Positions 18,707-28,833 are shown, counted from the first letter of the stretch. The stretch is DNA of 64,000 nucleotides from Alloyangia pacifica (GCF_003111685.1 NZ_CP022190.1:520001-584000), one strand, 5' to 3'. Numbers and translations are program-made. The notes: generated by a model from the letters alone, not told the origin.

Positions 18707-21112
18707 ATGCAACAGCCTCTCAACACATCCTATCCGGTGCTGCCGCTGCGGGACATCGTCGTGTTCCCGCACATGATCGTGCCGCTCTTCGTAGGGCGCG
18801 AGAAATCGGTGCACGCGCTGGAAGAGGTGATGGCGGACGACAAGCAGATCCTGCTTGCCGCCCAGATCGACCCTGCCGTCGACGACCCCGATTCCGACGG
18901 CATTTACAAGACCGGCGTGCTCGCCAACGTGCTGCAGCTGTTGAAGCTGCCCGACGGTACCGTGAAGGTGCTGGTCGAGGGGCAGGCGCGCGTCAAGATC
19001 ACCGAATACCTTGAGAACGATCGCTTCTTCGAAGCCAAGGCCGAATATCTGTCCGAGATGCCGGGCGACCCCGCCGCGATCACCGCGCTGGTGCGCACCG
19101 TCGGCGAGGAGTTCGAGCGCTACGCCAAGGTCAAGAAGAACATCCCCGAAGAGGCGCTCTCGGCGGTCTCGGAAACCACCGATCCGGCCAAGCTCGCCGA
19201 CCTCGTCGCGGGCCATCTCGGCATTGAGGTGGAACAGAAGCAGGAGCTTCTGGAAACCCTGCCGGTCAGCGAGCGGCTCGAGAAGGTCTACGGCCTGATG
19301 CAGGGCGAGCTTTCGGTCCTGCAAGTCGAGAAGAAGATCAAGACCCGCGTCAAGTCGCAGATGGAGAAGACCCAGCGCGAGTACTATCTGAACGAGCAGA
19401 TGAAGGCCATTCAGAAGGAGCTCGGCGACGGCGAGGACGGCCAGAACGAGATCAACGAGCTGGCTGAGAAGATCGAGGCCACCAAGCTCTCGAAAGAGGC
19501 CAAGGAAAAGGCCGAGGCCGAGCTCAAGAAGTTGCGCAACATGAGCCCGATGTCCGCCGAGGCCACCGTGGTGCGGAACTACCTCGATTGGATGCTGTCC
19601 ATTCCGTGGGGTGTGAAGAGCCGCGTGAAAAAGGACCTGGGTCGCGCCCAAGAAATCCTCGATCACGACCACTACAGCCTCGACAAGGTCAAGGAACGTA
19701 TCGTCGAGTATCTCGCGGTGCAGGCGCGCAGCCAGAAGCTGAAGGGGCCGATCCTCTGCCTCGTCGGCCCTCCGGGCGTGGGCAAGACCTCGCTTGGCAA
19801 GTCGATGGCCAAGGCCACCGGGCGCGAGTTCATCCGCATCTCGCTGGGCGGGGTGCGTGACGAGTCCGAGATCCGCGGCCACCGCCGGACCTACATCGGC
19901 TCGATGCCGGGCAAGATCATCCAGGCGTTGAAGAAGGCGAAGACCACCAACCCGCTCATCCTGCTCGACGAGATCGACAAGATGGGTCAGGACTTCCGTG
20001 GCGATCCGGCTTCGGCGATGCTCGAGGTGCTCGACCCCGAACAGAACGGCACCTTCGTCGACCACTACCTCGAAGTGGAATACGATCTGTCGAACGTCAT
20101 GTTCGTGACGACCTCGAACTCGTACAACATGCCCGGCCCGCTGCTTGACCGGATGGAGATCATCCCGCTTTCGGGCTACACCGAGGACGAGAAGCTCGAG
20201 ATCGCCAAGCGTCACCTGCTCGACAAGCAGATCAAGGCGCATGGCCTGAAGAAGGGCGAGTTCACCATCACCGACGAGGCGCTCACCGACATCCTGCGCT
20301 ACTACACGCGCGAGGCCGGTGTGCGGAACCTCGAGCGCGAGGTGGCGAAGATCGCGCGGAAGGCCGTGACCAAGATCGTCAAGGGCGAGACCAAGCACGT
20401 GGAAGTCACGCGCGAGAACCTCGACGACTTCCTTGGCGTGAAGAAGTTCCGTTACGGTCTTGCCGAGGACGAGAACCAGGTGGGTGTGGTCACCGGCCTT
20501 GCCTATACCTCGGTGGGCGGCGACCTCTTGCAGATCGAGGCGCTGCGCCTGCCGGGCAAGGGCCGGATGAAGACCACCGGCAAGCTCGGCGACGTGATGA
20601 AGGAGTCGATCGAGGCAGCGTCCAGCTACGTCCGGTCCATCTCGCCGCAGCTCGGGGTGAAGCCGCCGAAGTTTGACAAGATGGACATCCACGTGCACGT
20701 GCCGGACGGTGCCACACCCAAGGACGGCCCCTCGGCCGGCCTCGCGATGGTGACGGCGATCGTTTCGGTGCTGACCGGGCTTCCGGTGCGCAAGGACATT
20801 GCCATGACGGGCGAAGTGACCCTGCGCGGCAATGCCTCCGCCATCGGCGGGCTCAAGGAGAAACTGCTCGCGGCCCTGCGGGGGGGCATCAAGACGGTGT
20901 TCATCCCCGAGGAGAACGAGAAGGACCTCGCCGAGCTGCCGGAGAACGTGAAGACTGGTCTCGAAATCATCCCGGTCAAGCACGTCTCCGAGGTGCTGGA
21001 GATGGCGCTCATCGGCAAGCCCGAACCCATCGAGTGGGACGAGGAGGCCGAAGAGGCCGCAGCCGCCCTGCGCGCCAACGAAGACAAGGCCACCGGCGCC
21101 ACGGCGCACTAA
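18707..21112 (+). CDS. lon: ATP-dependent Lon protease
   Basis: An 801-residue cytoplasmic Lon protease. The order is the N-terminal substrate domain ([20 protein letters not shown]), the AAA+ module with Walker [14 protein letters not shown] (about 354-366) and Walker B ILLDEIDK, and the serine protease domain with [10 protein letters not shown] (catalytic Ser near 676) and GLKEKLLAA (catalytic Lys near 718). It degrades misfolded and specific regulatory proteins. AAGGA six bases upstream favours the second ATG at 18707 over 18701. The RpoH-type promoter upstream implies heat induction. Confidence 0.97.
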   Translation: MQQPLNTSYPVLPLRDIVVFPHMIVPLFVGREKSVHALEEVMADDKQILLAAQIDPAVDDPDSDGIYKTGVLANVLQLLKLPDGTVKVLVEGQARVKITEYLENDRFFEAKAEYLSEMPGDPAAITALVRTVGEEFERYAKVKKNIPEEALSAVSETTDPAKLADLVAGHLGIEVEQKQELLETLPVSERLEKVYGLMQGELSVLQVEKKIKTRVKSQMEKTQREYYLNEQMKAIQKELGDGEDGQNEINELAEKIEATKLSKEAKEKAEAELKKLRNMSPMSAEATVVRNYLDWMLSIPWGVKSRVKKDLGRAQEILDHDHYSLDKVKERIVEYLAVQARSQKLKGPILCLVGPPGVGKTSLGKSMAKATGREFIRISLGGVRDESEIRGHRRTYIGSMPGKIIQALKKAKTTNPLILLDEIDKMGQDFRGDPASAMLEVLDPEQNGTFVDHYLEVEYDLSNVMFVTTSNSYNMPGPLLDRMEIIPLSGYTEDEKLEIAKRHLLDKQIKAHGLKKGEFTITDEALTDILRYYTREAGVRNLEREVAKIARKAVTKIVKGETKHVEVTRENLDDFLGVKKFRYGLAEDENQVGVVTGLAYTSVGGDLLQIEALRLPGKGRMKTTGKLGDVMKESIEAASSYVRSISPQLGVKPPKFDKMDIHVHVPDGATPKDGPSAGLAMVTAIVSVLTGLPVRKDIAMTGEVTLRGNASAIGGLKEKLLAALRGGIKTVFIPEENEKDLAELPENVKTGLEIIPVKHVSEVLEMALIGKPEPIEWDEEAEEAAAALRANEDKATGATAH

Positions 21113-21136
21113 CCGGCGCGACCGCACAGAGCATCA

Positions 21137-21160
21137 GGGGCGGACCTTCGGGTCCGCCCC
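21137..21160 (+). terminator. lon terminator
   Basis: GGGGCGGACC and GGTCCGCCCC form a perfect ten-base stem with a TTCG tetraloop, followed by TTCGCGTTTC, 25 bases after the lon stop. The following 270 bases up to the tRNA show no supportable gene. Confidence 0.85.
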
Positions 21161-21429
21161 TTCGCGTTTCACCCGCTGCCTCCGCCAGCACGAACACGCG
21201 CCATGCCGGCCGCGCCCGCCGCTGCGCGCTTCTTCTGGGACAACGTATTCCGTGTGGCTTCGCATCAGCAACACGGCGAAAGGGTTCTTGAAATCCCTGC
21301 CAGCCGGGGCGGTGCGCCGCAGCGCCGAAGCTGCCATGGATGTCGTGGCGGCAGGCCCAAAAATTTGTGGGTTTTTTGCCCCGATCCCTCTTGCGCCCCC
21401 CAAGTCATATGAGTAAAAGCCCGCCTACC

Positions 21430-21504
21430 GGGTGATTAGCTCAGTGGTAGAGCGCTTCGTTCACATCGAAGATGTCAGGAGTTCAAATCTCTTATCACCC
21501 ACCA
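21430..21504 (+). tRNA. tRNA-Val (anticodon CAC)
   Basis: A full cloverleaf: acceptor GGGTGAT/ATCACCC, D arm GCTC/GAGC, anticodon stem CTTCG/CGAAG around loop TTCACAT (anticodon CAC, reads GUG), T loop TTCAAAT and encoded CCA at 21502-21504. Confidence 0.97.
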
Positions 21505-21569
21505 TTCTTCCAAGAGGCGCACTGTCCGGTTTTCCCGAGGTGCGCCTCTTCTCGTTTCAGCACAGCGGT

Positions 21570-21764
21570 TCAACCGCGGTAGCGCTGCGGCGGCGGGGGC
21601 GGCGGGCCACCGTCGGCCAGCCCCGCGTCGCGCGCGAGCCAGGGATCACTGCGCAGCTCGGCGCTGCGCCGTGCAATCCGGCGCGCTGTCCTCCAGCGCT
21701 GGAACAGCTCGATAATCCGAGGTCTCGGGCGGGGCTGCGTCGTCTTTGGTCTGAGTGCGGTCAC
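21570..21764 (-). CDS. Small arginine-rich protein, possible DUF1127-like, under SoxR control
   Basis: A 64-residue basic protein starting at GTG 21764, with AAGGAG six bases upstream. The centre (WRTARRIARRSAELRSDPWLARDAGL) resembles the arginine-rich YjiS/DUF1127 small proteins, and the end is a run of prolines. Its start lies about 36 bases downstream of a -10 element whose -35/-10 spacer is a SoxR box, so redox-dependent activation is likely. The family assignment is tentative and the function is unknown. Confidence 0.6.
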   Translation of the reverse strand: MTALRPKTTQPRPRPRIIELFQRWRTARRIARRSAELRSDPWLARDAGLADGGPPPPPPQRYRG

Positions 21765-21799
21765 TGTCTCTCTCCTTGCAGAGTCGCGGAACGCCTGCG

Positions 21800-21830
21800 A
21801 TCCTGCATCCTCAAGTCCACTTGAGGTCAA
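21800..21830 (-). promoter_or_regulatory. SoxR-type promoter for the divergent small gene
   Basis: The palindrome CCTCAAGTCCACTTGAGG (21809-21826) is nearly the known SoxR box. On the minus strand TTGACC (21830-21825) and CAGGAT (21805-21800) flank a 19-base spacer containing it, the overlong spacing typical of MerR-family activation. On the plus strand no such pair is seen, so the activated promoter points away from soxR. Confidence 0.75.
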
Positions 21831-21859
21831 GCGCCATTCTCATCCAGGAGGAGATATCT

Positions 21860-22339
21860 ATGTCCCGAGCCGCCGGCCGTTCGCGCCACAATGACCTCAG
21901 CGTCGGCGAGGTTGCCGCCCGCGCCGGGATCGCTGTCTCGACGCTCCATTTTTACGAATCCGAGGGACTCATCGAAAGCTGGCGTACCGAGGCGAACCAT
22001 CGCCGCTACGATCGCCGCGAGCTGCGCCGGATCGCGGTGATCCGCATGGCACAGCAGCTCGGGATCCCGCTGGCGGAAATTCGTGATAGGCTGGCCGCCC
22101 TGCCGCGCGACAGGGCGGTCTCCAAGGCTGACTGGCAGGCGGTCTCACGCGGCTGGCGAGCGCAGCTCGACGAACGGATTGCCCAGCTCGAACAACTCCG
22201 CGACGAGCTCGATGGCTGCATCGGCTGCGGCTGCCTGTCGCTGGAGACCTGCCCGCTTTACAATCCCTCGGACCGCCGCGGTCGAGAGGGCCCGGGGCCG
22301 CGCGTCTGGATTGATGCGATGACGAAGGATCAGGCTTGA
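21860..22339 (+). CDS. soxR: Redox-sensing transcriptional activator SoxR
   Basis: A 159-residue MerR-family regulator. The N-terminal winged helix reads SVGEVAARAGIAVSTLHFYESEGLI. A dimerisation helix leads to CIGCGCLSLETCPL, the CX2CXCX5C site for a [2Fe-2S] cluster that senses redox-cycling compounds. GGAGGAG precedes the ATG at 21860. No soxS is nearby, as is usual outside enterobacteria; the divergent gene at 21570-21764 is the visible target. Confidence 0.92.
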   Translation: MSRAAGRSRHNDLSVGEVAARAGIAVSTLHFYESEGLIESWRTEANHRRYDRRELRRIAVIRMAQQLGIPLAEIRDRLAALPRDRAVSKADWQAVSRGWRAQLDERIAQLEQLRDELDGCIGCGCLSLETCPLYNPSDRRGREGPGPRVWIDAMTKDQA

Positions 22340-22373
22340 AAGCCGCCCGAAGCTTGTCTAAACCGCGCTTCAC

Positions 22374-23597
<1,224 letters not shown>

Positions 23598-23608
<11 letters not shown>

Positions 23609-23873
23609 GGCTTGCCCTCAGGATTGGATCGGCATCGTCGGGCGACTCTGCCGCGCCATCGATGAATTTTTCAACCTCCGACCACTTCCATCGGGTCGCA
23701 CCGCTCGGCATCTTCCGTGGCTTGGGCAAGTGGCCCTTGCGCGTCCAGTCCCAGATCGTGCTCTCAGATATGTCCATCAAGATGCTAAGCGTCTTTGCGC
23801 TGACGTATGCCAGTGGTCTGGCCTCGACGGCGAACTCGGCGGGCTGCACATGGGCCATGCGAACGGGGGGCAT
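23598..23873 (-). CDS. Excisionase-like helix-turn-helix protein (AlpA type)
   Basis: A 91-residue protein with a MerR/AlpA winged helix (YVSAKTLSILMDISESTIWDWTRKGHLPKPRKM then TRWKWSEVEKFI). GAAGGAG precedes the start. Placement directly before int with overlap is typical of a recombination directionality factor, which is inferred rather than shown. Confidence 0.75.
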
Positions 23874-23896
23874 GCCTCTGGCTCCTTCTATTGGGG

Positions 23897-24022
23897 TTAG
23901 TTGGGCTGGTAGAACTGCTGGATGCGCCGGCGGCGCGCTCTGGCGGCGGGGAGCCCTATCAGCATGTGCGCGACGCGGATCGGCACGCAGATGATGACGA
24001 AAGCGGTGAGGAGGTCGGTCAT
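23897..24022 (-). CDS. Very small membrane protein
   Basis: A 41-residue frame (MTDLLTAFVIICVPIRVAHM at the start) with one hydrophobic segment and a basic C-terminus containing RARRRRIQQ. Its ATG overlaps the upstream stop as ATGA, and it ends 24 bases before the excisionase-like gene. Coupling supports it as a real gene; the function is unknown. Confidence 0.5.
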   Translation of the reverse strand: MTDLLTAFVIICVPIRVAHMLIGLPAARARRRRIQQFYQPN

Positions 24023-24372
24023 GCTAAGGAAAAGGCGTGAAGGAGCGCTGGACTTGGCGGTGCCCTAAATTTCATCGGTCGCATTTCTGCCCCACCCGCA
24101 ACCAATTGTGGCTCTGGTTTCCGCAGGTTGTCGTCCTCAGAAATCTCGGCAACCGGCGGCTGAGTCTTGTGGATTGGGATGACAAGTTGTCGAAGGGTAG
24201 CCGAGGTCCGTGAGTGGACTGACGCGCCCGCAGAGATCTTGGTCACGAACGCCGGAATTTCCCCGGTGCTGAGAGGGAGGGCATTGAATTGAAGCCATTG
24301 ATTATGTTTTACCAGTCGCCCCGGTTTGGACACTTGCCCCATTCCGGGGCTTTTGGTGGCAAAAACGCTCAC
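24019..24372 (-). CDS. Prophage protein of unknown function downstream of the methyltransferase
   Basis: A 117-residue frame starting with GTG that overlaps the methyltransferase stop as GTGA and ending with an ATGA overlap into the next small gene. The sequence (for example GRLVKHNQWLQFNALPLSTG) has no recognised domain. The two coupling junctions are the main evidence for the frame. Confidence 0.5.
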   Translation of the reverse strand: MSVFATKSPGMGQVSKPGRLVKHNQWLQFNALPLSTGEIPAFVTKISAGASVHSRTSATLRQLVIPIHKTQPPVAEISEDDNLRKPEPQLVAGGAEMRPMKFRAPPSPALLHAFSLA

Positions 24373-26579
24373 GCCGCTACCTCCCGAGCTTCGACCAGGT
24401 GCGCGCAATTCGACCGCACCAGCGCTTCGGCCAGCGGCGGGCAGACACTGTTCCCGACGCAGGAAACCTGCACGTCCTTCGGGAAGGCCTCGAACTCCCA
24501 CTCGCCGTCCCGCTGGTGCCAGACGCCCTCGATCACGTAGTCGGCTGGGAAGCCTTGCGCGTTGAAGAGCTCGCGCGGGGTGAGCATCCGCATGCCCACG
24601 TCAACGATGACGAAGGACGTGCCACCGATCTCGAGGGTGACGAACTCGCGATCATCCCAGAGCCCGTGCTGACGCAGCAGTTCGGCGACCTGGCGGGCCC
24701 GCGGCGCGTGCGCCTCGTCGAAGGGCGGGGCCGCGAGCGCGGCCTGCATCGGGCCCATGCTGTCTTTGGTGGTGACCGTGTGCATCGGCTCATGTGCCGG
24801 GGCGCCGTCGCCGGTGCCGTAGTATTTGGCCAGCCATGCGGCGACGGGCGTCTGGTGGCTGCCGGAACTCGTGACGGTCGAGATCGGCTCGCTGACGGGA
24901 CGGCCCGGGTGCACGCCCAGCAGGTCGTTGTTCTGCTGGGCGAGGTAGGCGGCGACCGGGTATTGCTTCACTCCGCCGGCGACGACGGTGTTCAGCGGCG
25001 CGGTGATGTCGAGCGCGCGGGGTGCCTGTCCTTTCCGTTCGCCGTTCCCGACATGCACCATCGTCGCGGCGATCATGCTGTTCTGATCCTTCTTGCTTGC
25101 GCAGATCGTGTGATGCGGATCCTCGATCGACCGGCAGCGCCCGCCCTGCTGCGCATAGGTCAGCATTGGCGCTACGACGGCGCTGTGGTTGCCTTCGGCG
25201 CAGACGGTGGGGTGAGGCTGCGCCACGGGGCCCATGCGGCGCGTGGTGCCCTTCAGGCTGGCCAGCAGGGGCGCGAGGATGCCGAGCGGAGCGGCGCCGC
25301 CCGGGCGCTTGAGGAAGCTGTTGGCGGTGACCGTTGGGAGCGGGGCCGCGATGTCGCTGCCGGTGGCGCCCGTCATGAATTTGGCGATCGAGGGCGTAAC
25401 GAGTGCTGTCTTGCCGCCACCGCCGGCCACAATCGTCGGTACCGGGGCGCCGATGTCGGCGGCCACCGATGCACCGAAGTGGCGCATAAGGGTTGGGGCC
25501 GTGAGAGCGTAGCCGCTTGCGGTTGTGATGGTCCGGACTGGCTCGGTTGCTGGCCATGTGTTCGGCGCGCGCCCGGTGGTCTTCCCGTTCGCAACGTTCA
25601 CCAGCGTCGGGGTGACCAGTGCCTTCTCGCCGCGGTTCGCGCCGGTTACGGTGCGCAGCGGATCGTCGAGAACCTCGGTGCGCGCGCCATGGGTCAGGTT
25701 GACCAGGAAGGGGCGCTCGGCGTCCAGCACGTAGCGGCGCAGCCCCTTGGCGACCCGGGCGAGCGTGTTGACGGCCAGCGGGCGTACGGCGCGCAGCCCA
25801 TGCTTGGCCATGATCTCGGCCTTGCTGTCGAAGATGCTCGGGCAGGGCAGCGACCAGTCGATGCATTCCGCAGCGGTGCGCCACGGCAGCAGCTTTCCCG
25901 CCTTCACCTCTTCCGAGTCCGGCGCGCCATGCGTCGGCGCGGGCCAAACGATGCGCTTGCCGCCGAAGCGGATGGCGACGAACAGCCGCTTGCGGATCGT
26001 CGGGGCGCCGTAGTCGCAGGCGCGCAGCTCGCGGCGCTCGATCTTCCCGCCGAGCTTGCGGATCGCCTTGCACCAAGCGGCGAAGGTCTCGCCCTTGCGC
26101 GCCGGGCAGGGCACCAGCCCGCGCTCGGTCTCGATCAGCGGCCCCCAGCCCGCGAACTCCTCGACGTTCTCCATCAGCACCACGTCGACGCGCCCACCGC
26201 TCTTCTGGATGCGCTCGATCCACCCGGGGATGATCCACGCGAGATCGCGGATGTTGCGCGCCACCGGCTTGCCGCCCTTGGCCTTGCTGAAGTGCTTGCA
26301 GTCCGGGCTGAACCACATCAGGCCGATGTGTTTGCCTGCGAGGTGGTCGAGCGGATCGACGCGGTAGACGTTCTCGGACAGGTGCAGCGTGTCGGGGTGG
26401 TTCGCCGCGTGCAGCGCCAGCGCCGCCGGGTTGTGGTTGATCGCGATGTCGGGCCCGCGGCCAAGGGCCATCTCGATGCCGGTGCTGGCCCCGCCGCCGC
26501 CGGCGAAGCTGTCGACGATCAGCGGCAGGCCGGTGAAGGCGCGGTCGGGCAGTTCGGGAAAGTCGAAGGTGTCGCGCAT
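24369..26579 (-). CDS. C5-cytosine DNA methyltransferase with an internal repeat region
   Basis: A 736-residue Dcm-type methyltransferase. Motif I is DSFAGGGGAS (23-32), motif IV is SPDCKHFS with the catalytic cysteine at 94, motif VI is MENVEEF (136-142), motif VIII is IRKRLFVAI (196-204) and the C-terminal motifs are LTPRELFNAQGFP (666-678) and VGNSVCPP (708-715). Between them, where the target-recognition domain lies, nine repeats of an xPxxT(V/I) element occur (306-603) every 32-42 residues. It probably protects phage DNA or modifies the host chromosome. No cognate restriction enzyme adjoins it. Confidence 0.88.
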   Translation of the reverse strand: MRDTFDFPELPDRAFTGLPLIVDSFAGGGGASTGIEMALGRGPDIAINHNPAALALHAANHPDTLHLSENVYRVDPLDHLAGKHIGLMWFSPDCKHFSKAKGGKPVARNIRDLAWIIPGWIERIQKSGGRVDVVLMENVEEFAGWGPLIETERGLVPCPARKGETFAAWCKAIRKLGGKIERRELRACDYGAPTIRKRLFVAIRFGGKRIVWPAPTHGAPDSEEVKAGKLLPWRTAAECIDWSLPCPSIFDSKAEIMAKHGLRAVRPLAVNTLARVAKGLRRYVLDAERPFLVNLTHGARTEVLDDPLRTVTGANRGEKALVTPTLVNVANGKTTGRAPNTWPATEPVRTITTASGYALTAPTLMRHFGASVAADIGAPVPTIVAGGGGKTALVTPSIAKFMTGATGSDIAAPLPTVTANSFLKRPGGAAPLGILAPLLASLKGTTRRMGPVAQPHPTVCAEGNHSAVVAPMLTYAQQGGRCRSIEDPHHTICASKKDQNSMIAATMVHVGNGERKGQAPRALDITAPLNTVVAGGVKQYPVAAYLAQQNNDLLGVHPGRPVSEPISTVTSSGSHQTPVAAWLAKYYGTGDGAPAHEPMHTVTTKDSMGPMQAALAAPPFDEAHAPRARQVAELLRQHGLWDDREFVTLEIGGTSFVIVDVGMRMLTPRELFNAQGFPADYVIEGVWHQRDGEWEFEAFPKDVQVSCVGNSVCPPLAEALVRSNCAHLVEAREVAA

Positions 26580-26884
26580 CAGAAGAGCGCCTCAAGGAAC
26601 GCCGCCATCGCGCGGATCGTCACGCCAAGCTGCTCGACCGCGGCGCAGATCACCCACATGCCGCCGGTCACGATGATGCCGAAGATCAGGACCGCTGCCC
26701 ACCAGCCCGACGGCAACGGCGCGCGCGCGGCGCGGGGCTGCCTCTGCGAGCCCTCGCCGAAGACCTGGCCCTCTTGATCTCTGAGGGGCGGAAAGGCTGC
26801 GGATTTCCGGGGCGCGCTGGCGCCAAGCCGCGCTTGTCCGACGGCTTCCAGATGTTCGGGCGGGAGATGGTTGAACGTCTCCAT
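26579..26884 (-). CDS. Single-span membrane protein of unknown function
   Basis: A 101-residue protein with a polar N-terminus of about 60 residues and one membrane helix (WWAAVLIFGIIVTGGMWVI). Its stop overlaps the methyltransferase start as TGATG, and its start overlaps the preceding gene by one base. No family was recognised. Confidence 0.65.
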   Translation of the reverse strand: METFNHLPPEHLEAVGQARLGASAPRKSAAFPPLRDQEGQVFGEGSQRQPRAARAPLPSGWWAAVLIFGIIVTGGMWVICAAVEQLGVTIRAMAAFLEALF

Positions 26885-27489
26885 CAGTCCATCCCCAGCG
26901 CGGCTTTGTACATCTCGAGCACCGCCTCTTCCTCGGCGACGTCATCCGGGTCCCGCTTGCGCAGGGCGATCACCTTACGCATGACCTTGGTGTCGTAGCC
27001 GCGCCCCTTGGCCTCGGCCATGACCTCCTTCTGCTGGTCGGCGATCTCTTTCTTCTCGATCTCGAGCCGCTCGAAGCGTTCGATGAACTGCTTCAGTTCG
27101 CCGGCAGCGACGCCGTAGGCGTTGTTCTTCACCTCGACGTCTTCGGCGGTCTCCTTCATCGGAGCGCGCTTGTTCATCCCCGTGCGCGCCATCTCGGCGG
27201 CGCGCAGTTCCTCCGGCAGTTCGGTCATGACAACCTCGCGCTGACCCACATGGTCGGCGCTGGTGACGATCCCGAGGGCTTCGAGGTGCTCCATCAGGCG
27301 AGCTGCGCGGTTATAGCCAATCGAGAGGCTGCGCTGCAGGTAGCTGGTCGAGGCCTTCTGGGTTTCGATGACGAGTTTTGCGGCCTGGTGCGAAAGCTCA
27401 TCCACGACAACCGCGGCAGCGGCCACGATCTGCTCTGGACTGGCCTTCGCGAAGTCCTTCTGGAAGTCGGTCGTCTGGGTCATGAGCAT
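26884..27489 (-). CDS. FtsK-gamma-like domain fused to a GapR (DUF2312) domain
   Basis: A 201-residue protein. Residues about 33-90 (QKASTSYLQRSLSIGYNRAA and RLMEHLEALGIVTSADHVGQ) match the winged-helix gamma domain that reads KOPS sequences in FtsK. Residues about 121-200 (KNNAYGVAAGELKQFIERFE, EVMAEAKGRGYDTKVMRKVI, EEEAVLEMYKAALG) match GapR, which binds overtwisted DNA in front of replication and transcription machinery. The start at 27489 has GAGG upstream; earlier codons lack a site. Both domain calls come from motif reading; the joint function is unknown. Confidence 0.75.
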   Translation of the reverse strand: MLMTQTTDFQKDFAKASPEQIVAAAAVVVDELSHQAAKLVIETQKASTSYLQRSLSIGYNRAARLMEHLEALGIVTSADHVGQREVVMTELPEELRAAEMARTGMNKRAPMKETAEDVEVKNNAYGVAAGELKQFIERFERLEIEKKEIADQQKEVMAEAKGRGYDTKVMRKVIALRKRDPDDVAEEEAVLEMYKAALGMD

Positions 27490-27590
27490 CTTCGATCCTC
27501 GAGCGGGAGTTGTGGCCCCTGCCGCTGGCGCTTGGGGGAAAGCGAGGCAATTCGGGTTGCGGCAGGGGATGCGGGCGGGATGCCCTGCAT

Positions 27591-27995
27591 TCAGTGGGGC
27601 AGGCGCCCCGGTTTGGTGTCCTGCGGTGCGATCTCCTCGATCGCGACCAGGATGACGAAGGAAACGCCGAGGGCGCATGCCAGTCGGCGCGCTTCATCAC
27701 GTGCAGCCTCGATGCGGGGAAACCGGCGCTTCGGCTCAGTCTTCGCGTCAAGGTGTCGAGGCTTGCGGCAGACCATCCAAAAAGGATCCTCGATCGGGCT
27801 GAGCCGCCTGATCTCTTCGGTCGCGAGCATGTAGCCCCGGCTGGTGGTGTCGATCACCCGGCTGGCACTCTCGCAGATCGCCGCGCGGTCGTGCTGGTCT
27901 TCCGTGCGCAGTTCTCTCGCCAGCTTGTCCAAAGCGTCCCGCGCGATCTTCGAGTTGGCGCGGAAGACATCATCGGGGTTCGGATGATCCCCCAT
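27591..27995 (-). CDS. Prophage protein of unknown function
   Basis: A 134-residue soluble protein (MGDHPNPDDVFRANSKIARD onward). A helical N-terminal half is followed by a hydrophobic stretch near LACALGVSFVILVAIEEI. The ATG overlaps the stop of the small membrane gene upstream as TGATG, which sets the start at 27995 rather than 28079. No domain was recognised. Confidence 0.6.
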   Translation of the reverse strand: MGDHPNPDDVFRANSKIARDALDKLARELRTEDQHDRAAICESASRVIDTTSRGYMLATEEIRRLSPIEDPFWMVCRKPRHLDAKTEPKRRFPRIEAARDEARRLACALGVSFVILVAIEEIAPQDTKPGRLPH

Positions 27996-28126
27996 CAGAG
28001 AAAGGGCACCACGACCGCGAAGATTCCGACGCAGGCCGCGCCGAGCGCGAAGCCGAGGCCCCAGCACATGCCTCTGCAAAAATCGTCGAGATACCGCTCG
28101 CGGTGGCGGATGGCGTTGCTGATCAC
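27995..28126 (-). CDS. Very small membrane protein
   Basis: A 43-residue frame from GTG 28126 with a strong AAGGAG site upstream. It reads MISNAIRHRERYLDDFCRGM and then a hydrophobic helix (GLGFALGAACVGIFAVVVPF). The stop is coupled to the next start. A small phage membrane protein; the role is unknown. Confidence 0.6.
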   Translation of the reverse strand: MISNAIRHRERYLDDFCRGMCWGLGFALGAACVGIFAVVVPFL

Positions 28127-28128
28127 GT

Positions 28129-28386
28129 CTACTCTCCTTCCAGAATGCCGCGCAGCGCGCGGGCCGAATGCGCTTCGCTGGGATCGTCTGTGCGATCCGC
28201 GATCACCGCGCAGGCGCGGGTGATCTCGGCGATCCCATGGCAGGCGAAATCCGCGACGACTGCGCGGGCCTGTGAGAGACAGAGGGCGTGGTGTCCGTGA
28301 GTGGTGGCTTCTGCTCTCGCTGCCTCTCCGCGCTCAGGCGATGGGAGGGAGGATGAACGTGCCTGCATCGGGATGCCGCCTGCCAT
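28129..28386 (-). CDS. Small prophage protein of unknown function
   Basis: An 85-residue frame with a polar N-terminus and a helical C-terminal half (LSQARAVVADFACHGIAEIT and RACAVIADRTDDPSE). It fills the gap between two better-supported genes of the leftward operon and ends two bases before the next start. No ribosome site decides between starts at 28386 and 28368. Confidence 0.45.
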   Translation of the reverse strand: MAGGIPMQARSSSLPSPERGEAARAEATTHGHHALCLSQARAVVADFACHGIAEITRACAVIADRTDDPSEAHSARALRGILEGE

Positions 28387-28422
28387 GGGGTCGCGGGGGT
28401 GATGTCGAGCGATGGACGCGGC

Positions 28423-28770
28423 TCACGCCGCGTCGCCGCCCGGATGGTGGGGAAGAAAACGGGTCAGGAAGCCTGCGCGCCGCGCGTCGTGCTTTGGGCG
28501 GGCTTCCTCGACGGCCTTGCTTATCGCAGGGCGCGCCCGCTCAAGGCCGGCTGCGACCTCGCCGAGCGCGGCCTCGCCAGCGGGAGCCGTCGGGTAATGG
28601 GAGGGCATTGCTTCCAAGCGCTGCAGGCGTTCGCCGTCAATCGGCGCGCCGTGGAGTTCCTTGGCAGTCAGCCAAAGCTGGTGCGCGGCGGAAGGGAGGG
28701 ATTGGGGGAGTTCTGGGTTTGTAAGCCCAGCGGCGATGGCGCTGAACTGTTGGTTCGATTGGTCCGGCAT
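28423..28770 (-). CDS. First gene of the leftward early operon, unknown function
   Basis: A 115-residue soluble protein (MPDQSNQQFSAIAAGLTNPE onward, ending GFLTRFLPHHPGGDAA). GGAG lies eight bases before the ATG. It is the first gene after the operator-containing promoter at 28834-28863, so it should be expressed early on induction. No domain was recognised. Confidence 0.6.
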   Translation of the reverse strand: MPDQSNQQFSAIAAGLTNPELPQSLPSAAHQLWLTAKELHGAPIDGERLQRLEAMPSHYPTAPAGEAALGEVAAGLERARPAISKAVEEARPKHDARRAGFLTRFLPHHPGGDAA

Positions 28771-28833
28771 AATAGCGTCTCCAAATGAAGGTTTGTCCGC
28801 GATCGGCTGGTGCGCCTTCGGCAGATGTGCCTA

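Noticed and set aside
18497..21127. A very long open frame (876 codons) antisense to lon
   Set aside because: High-GC genes often leave the antisense frame open. Lon matches its family along its whole length, while the antisense product has no domain and no binding site.
21203..21412. Possible 69-residue protein before tRNA-Val(CAC)
   Set aside because: No ribosome site, no family resemblance, and it runs into the AT-rich tRNA leader.
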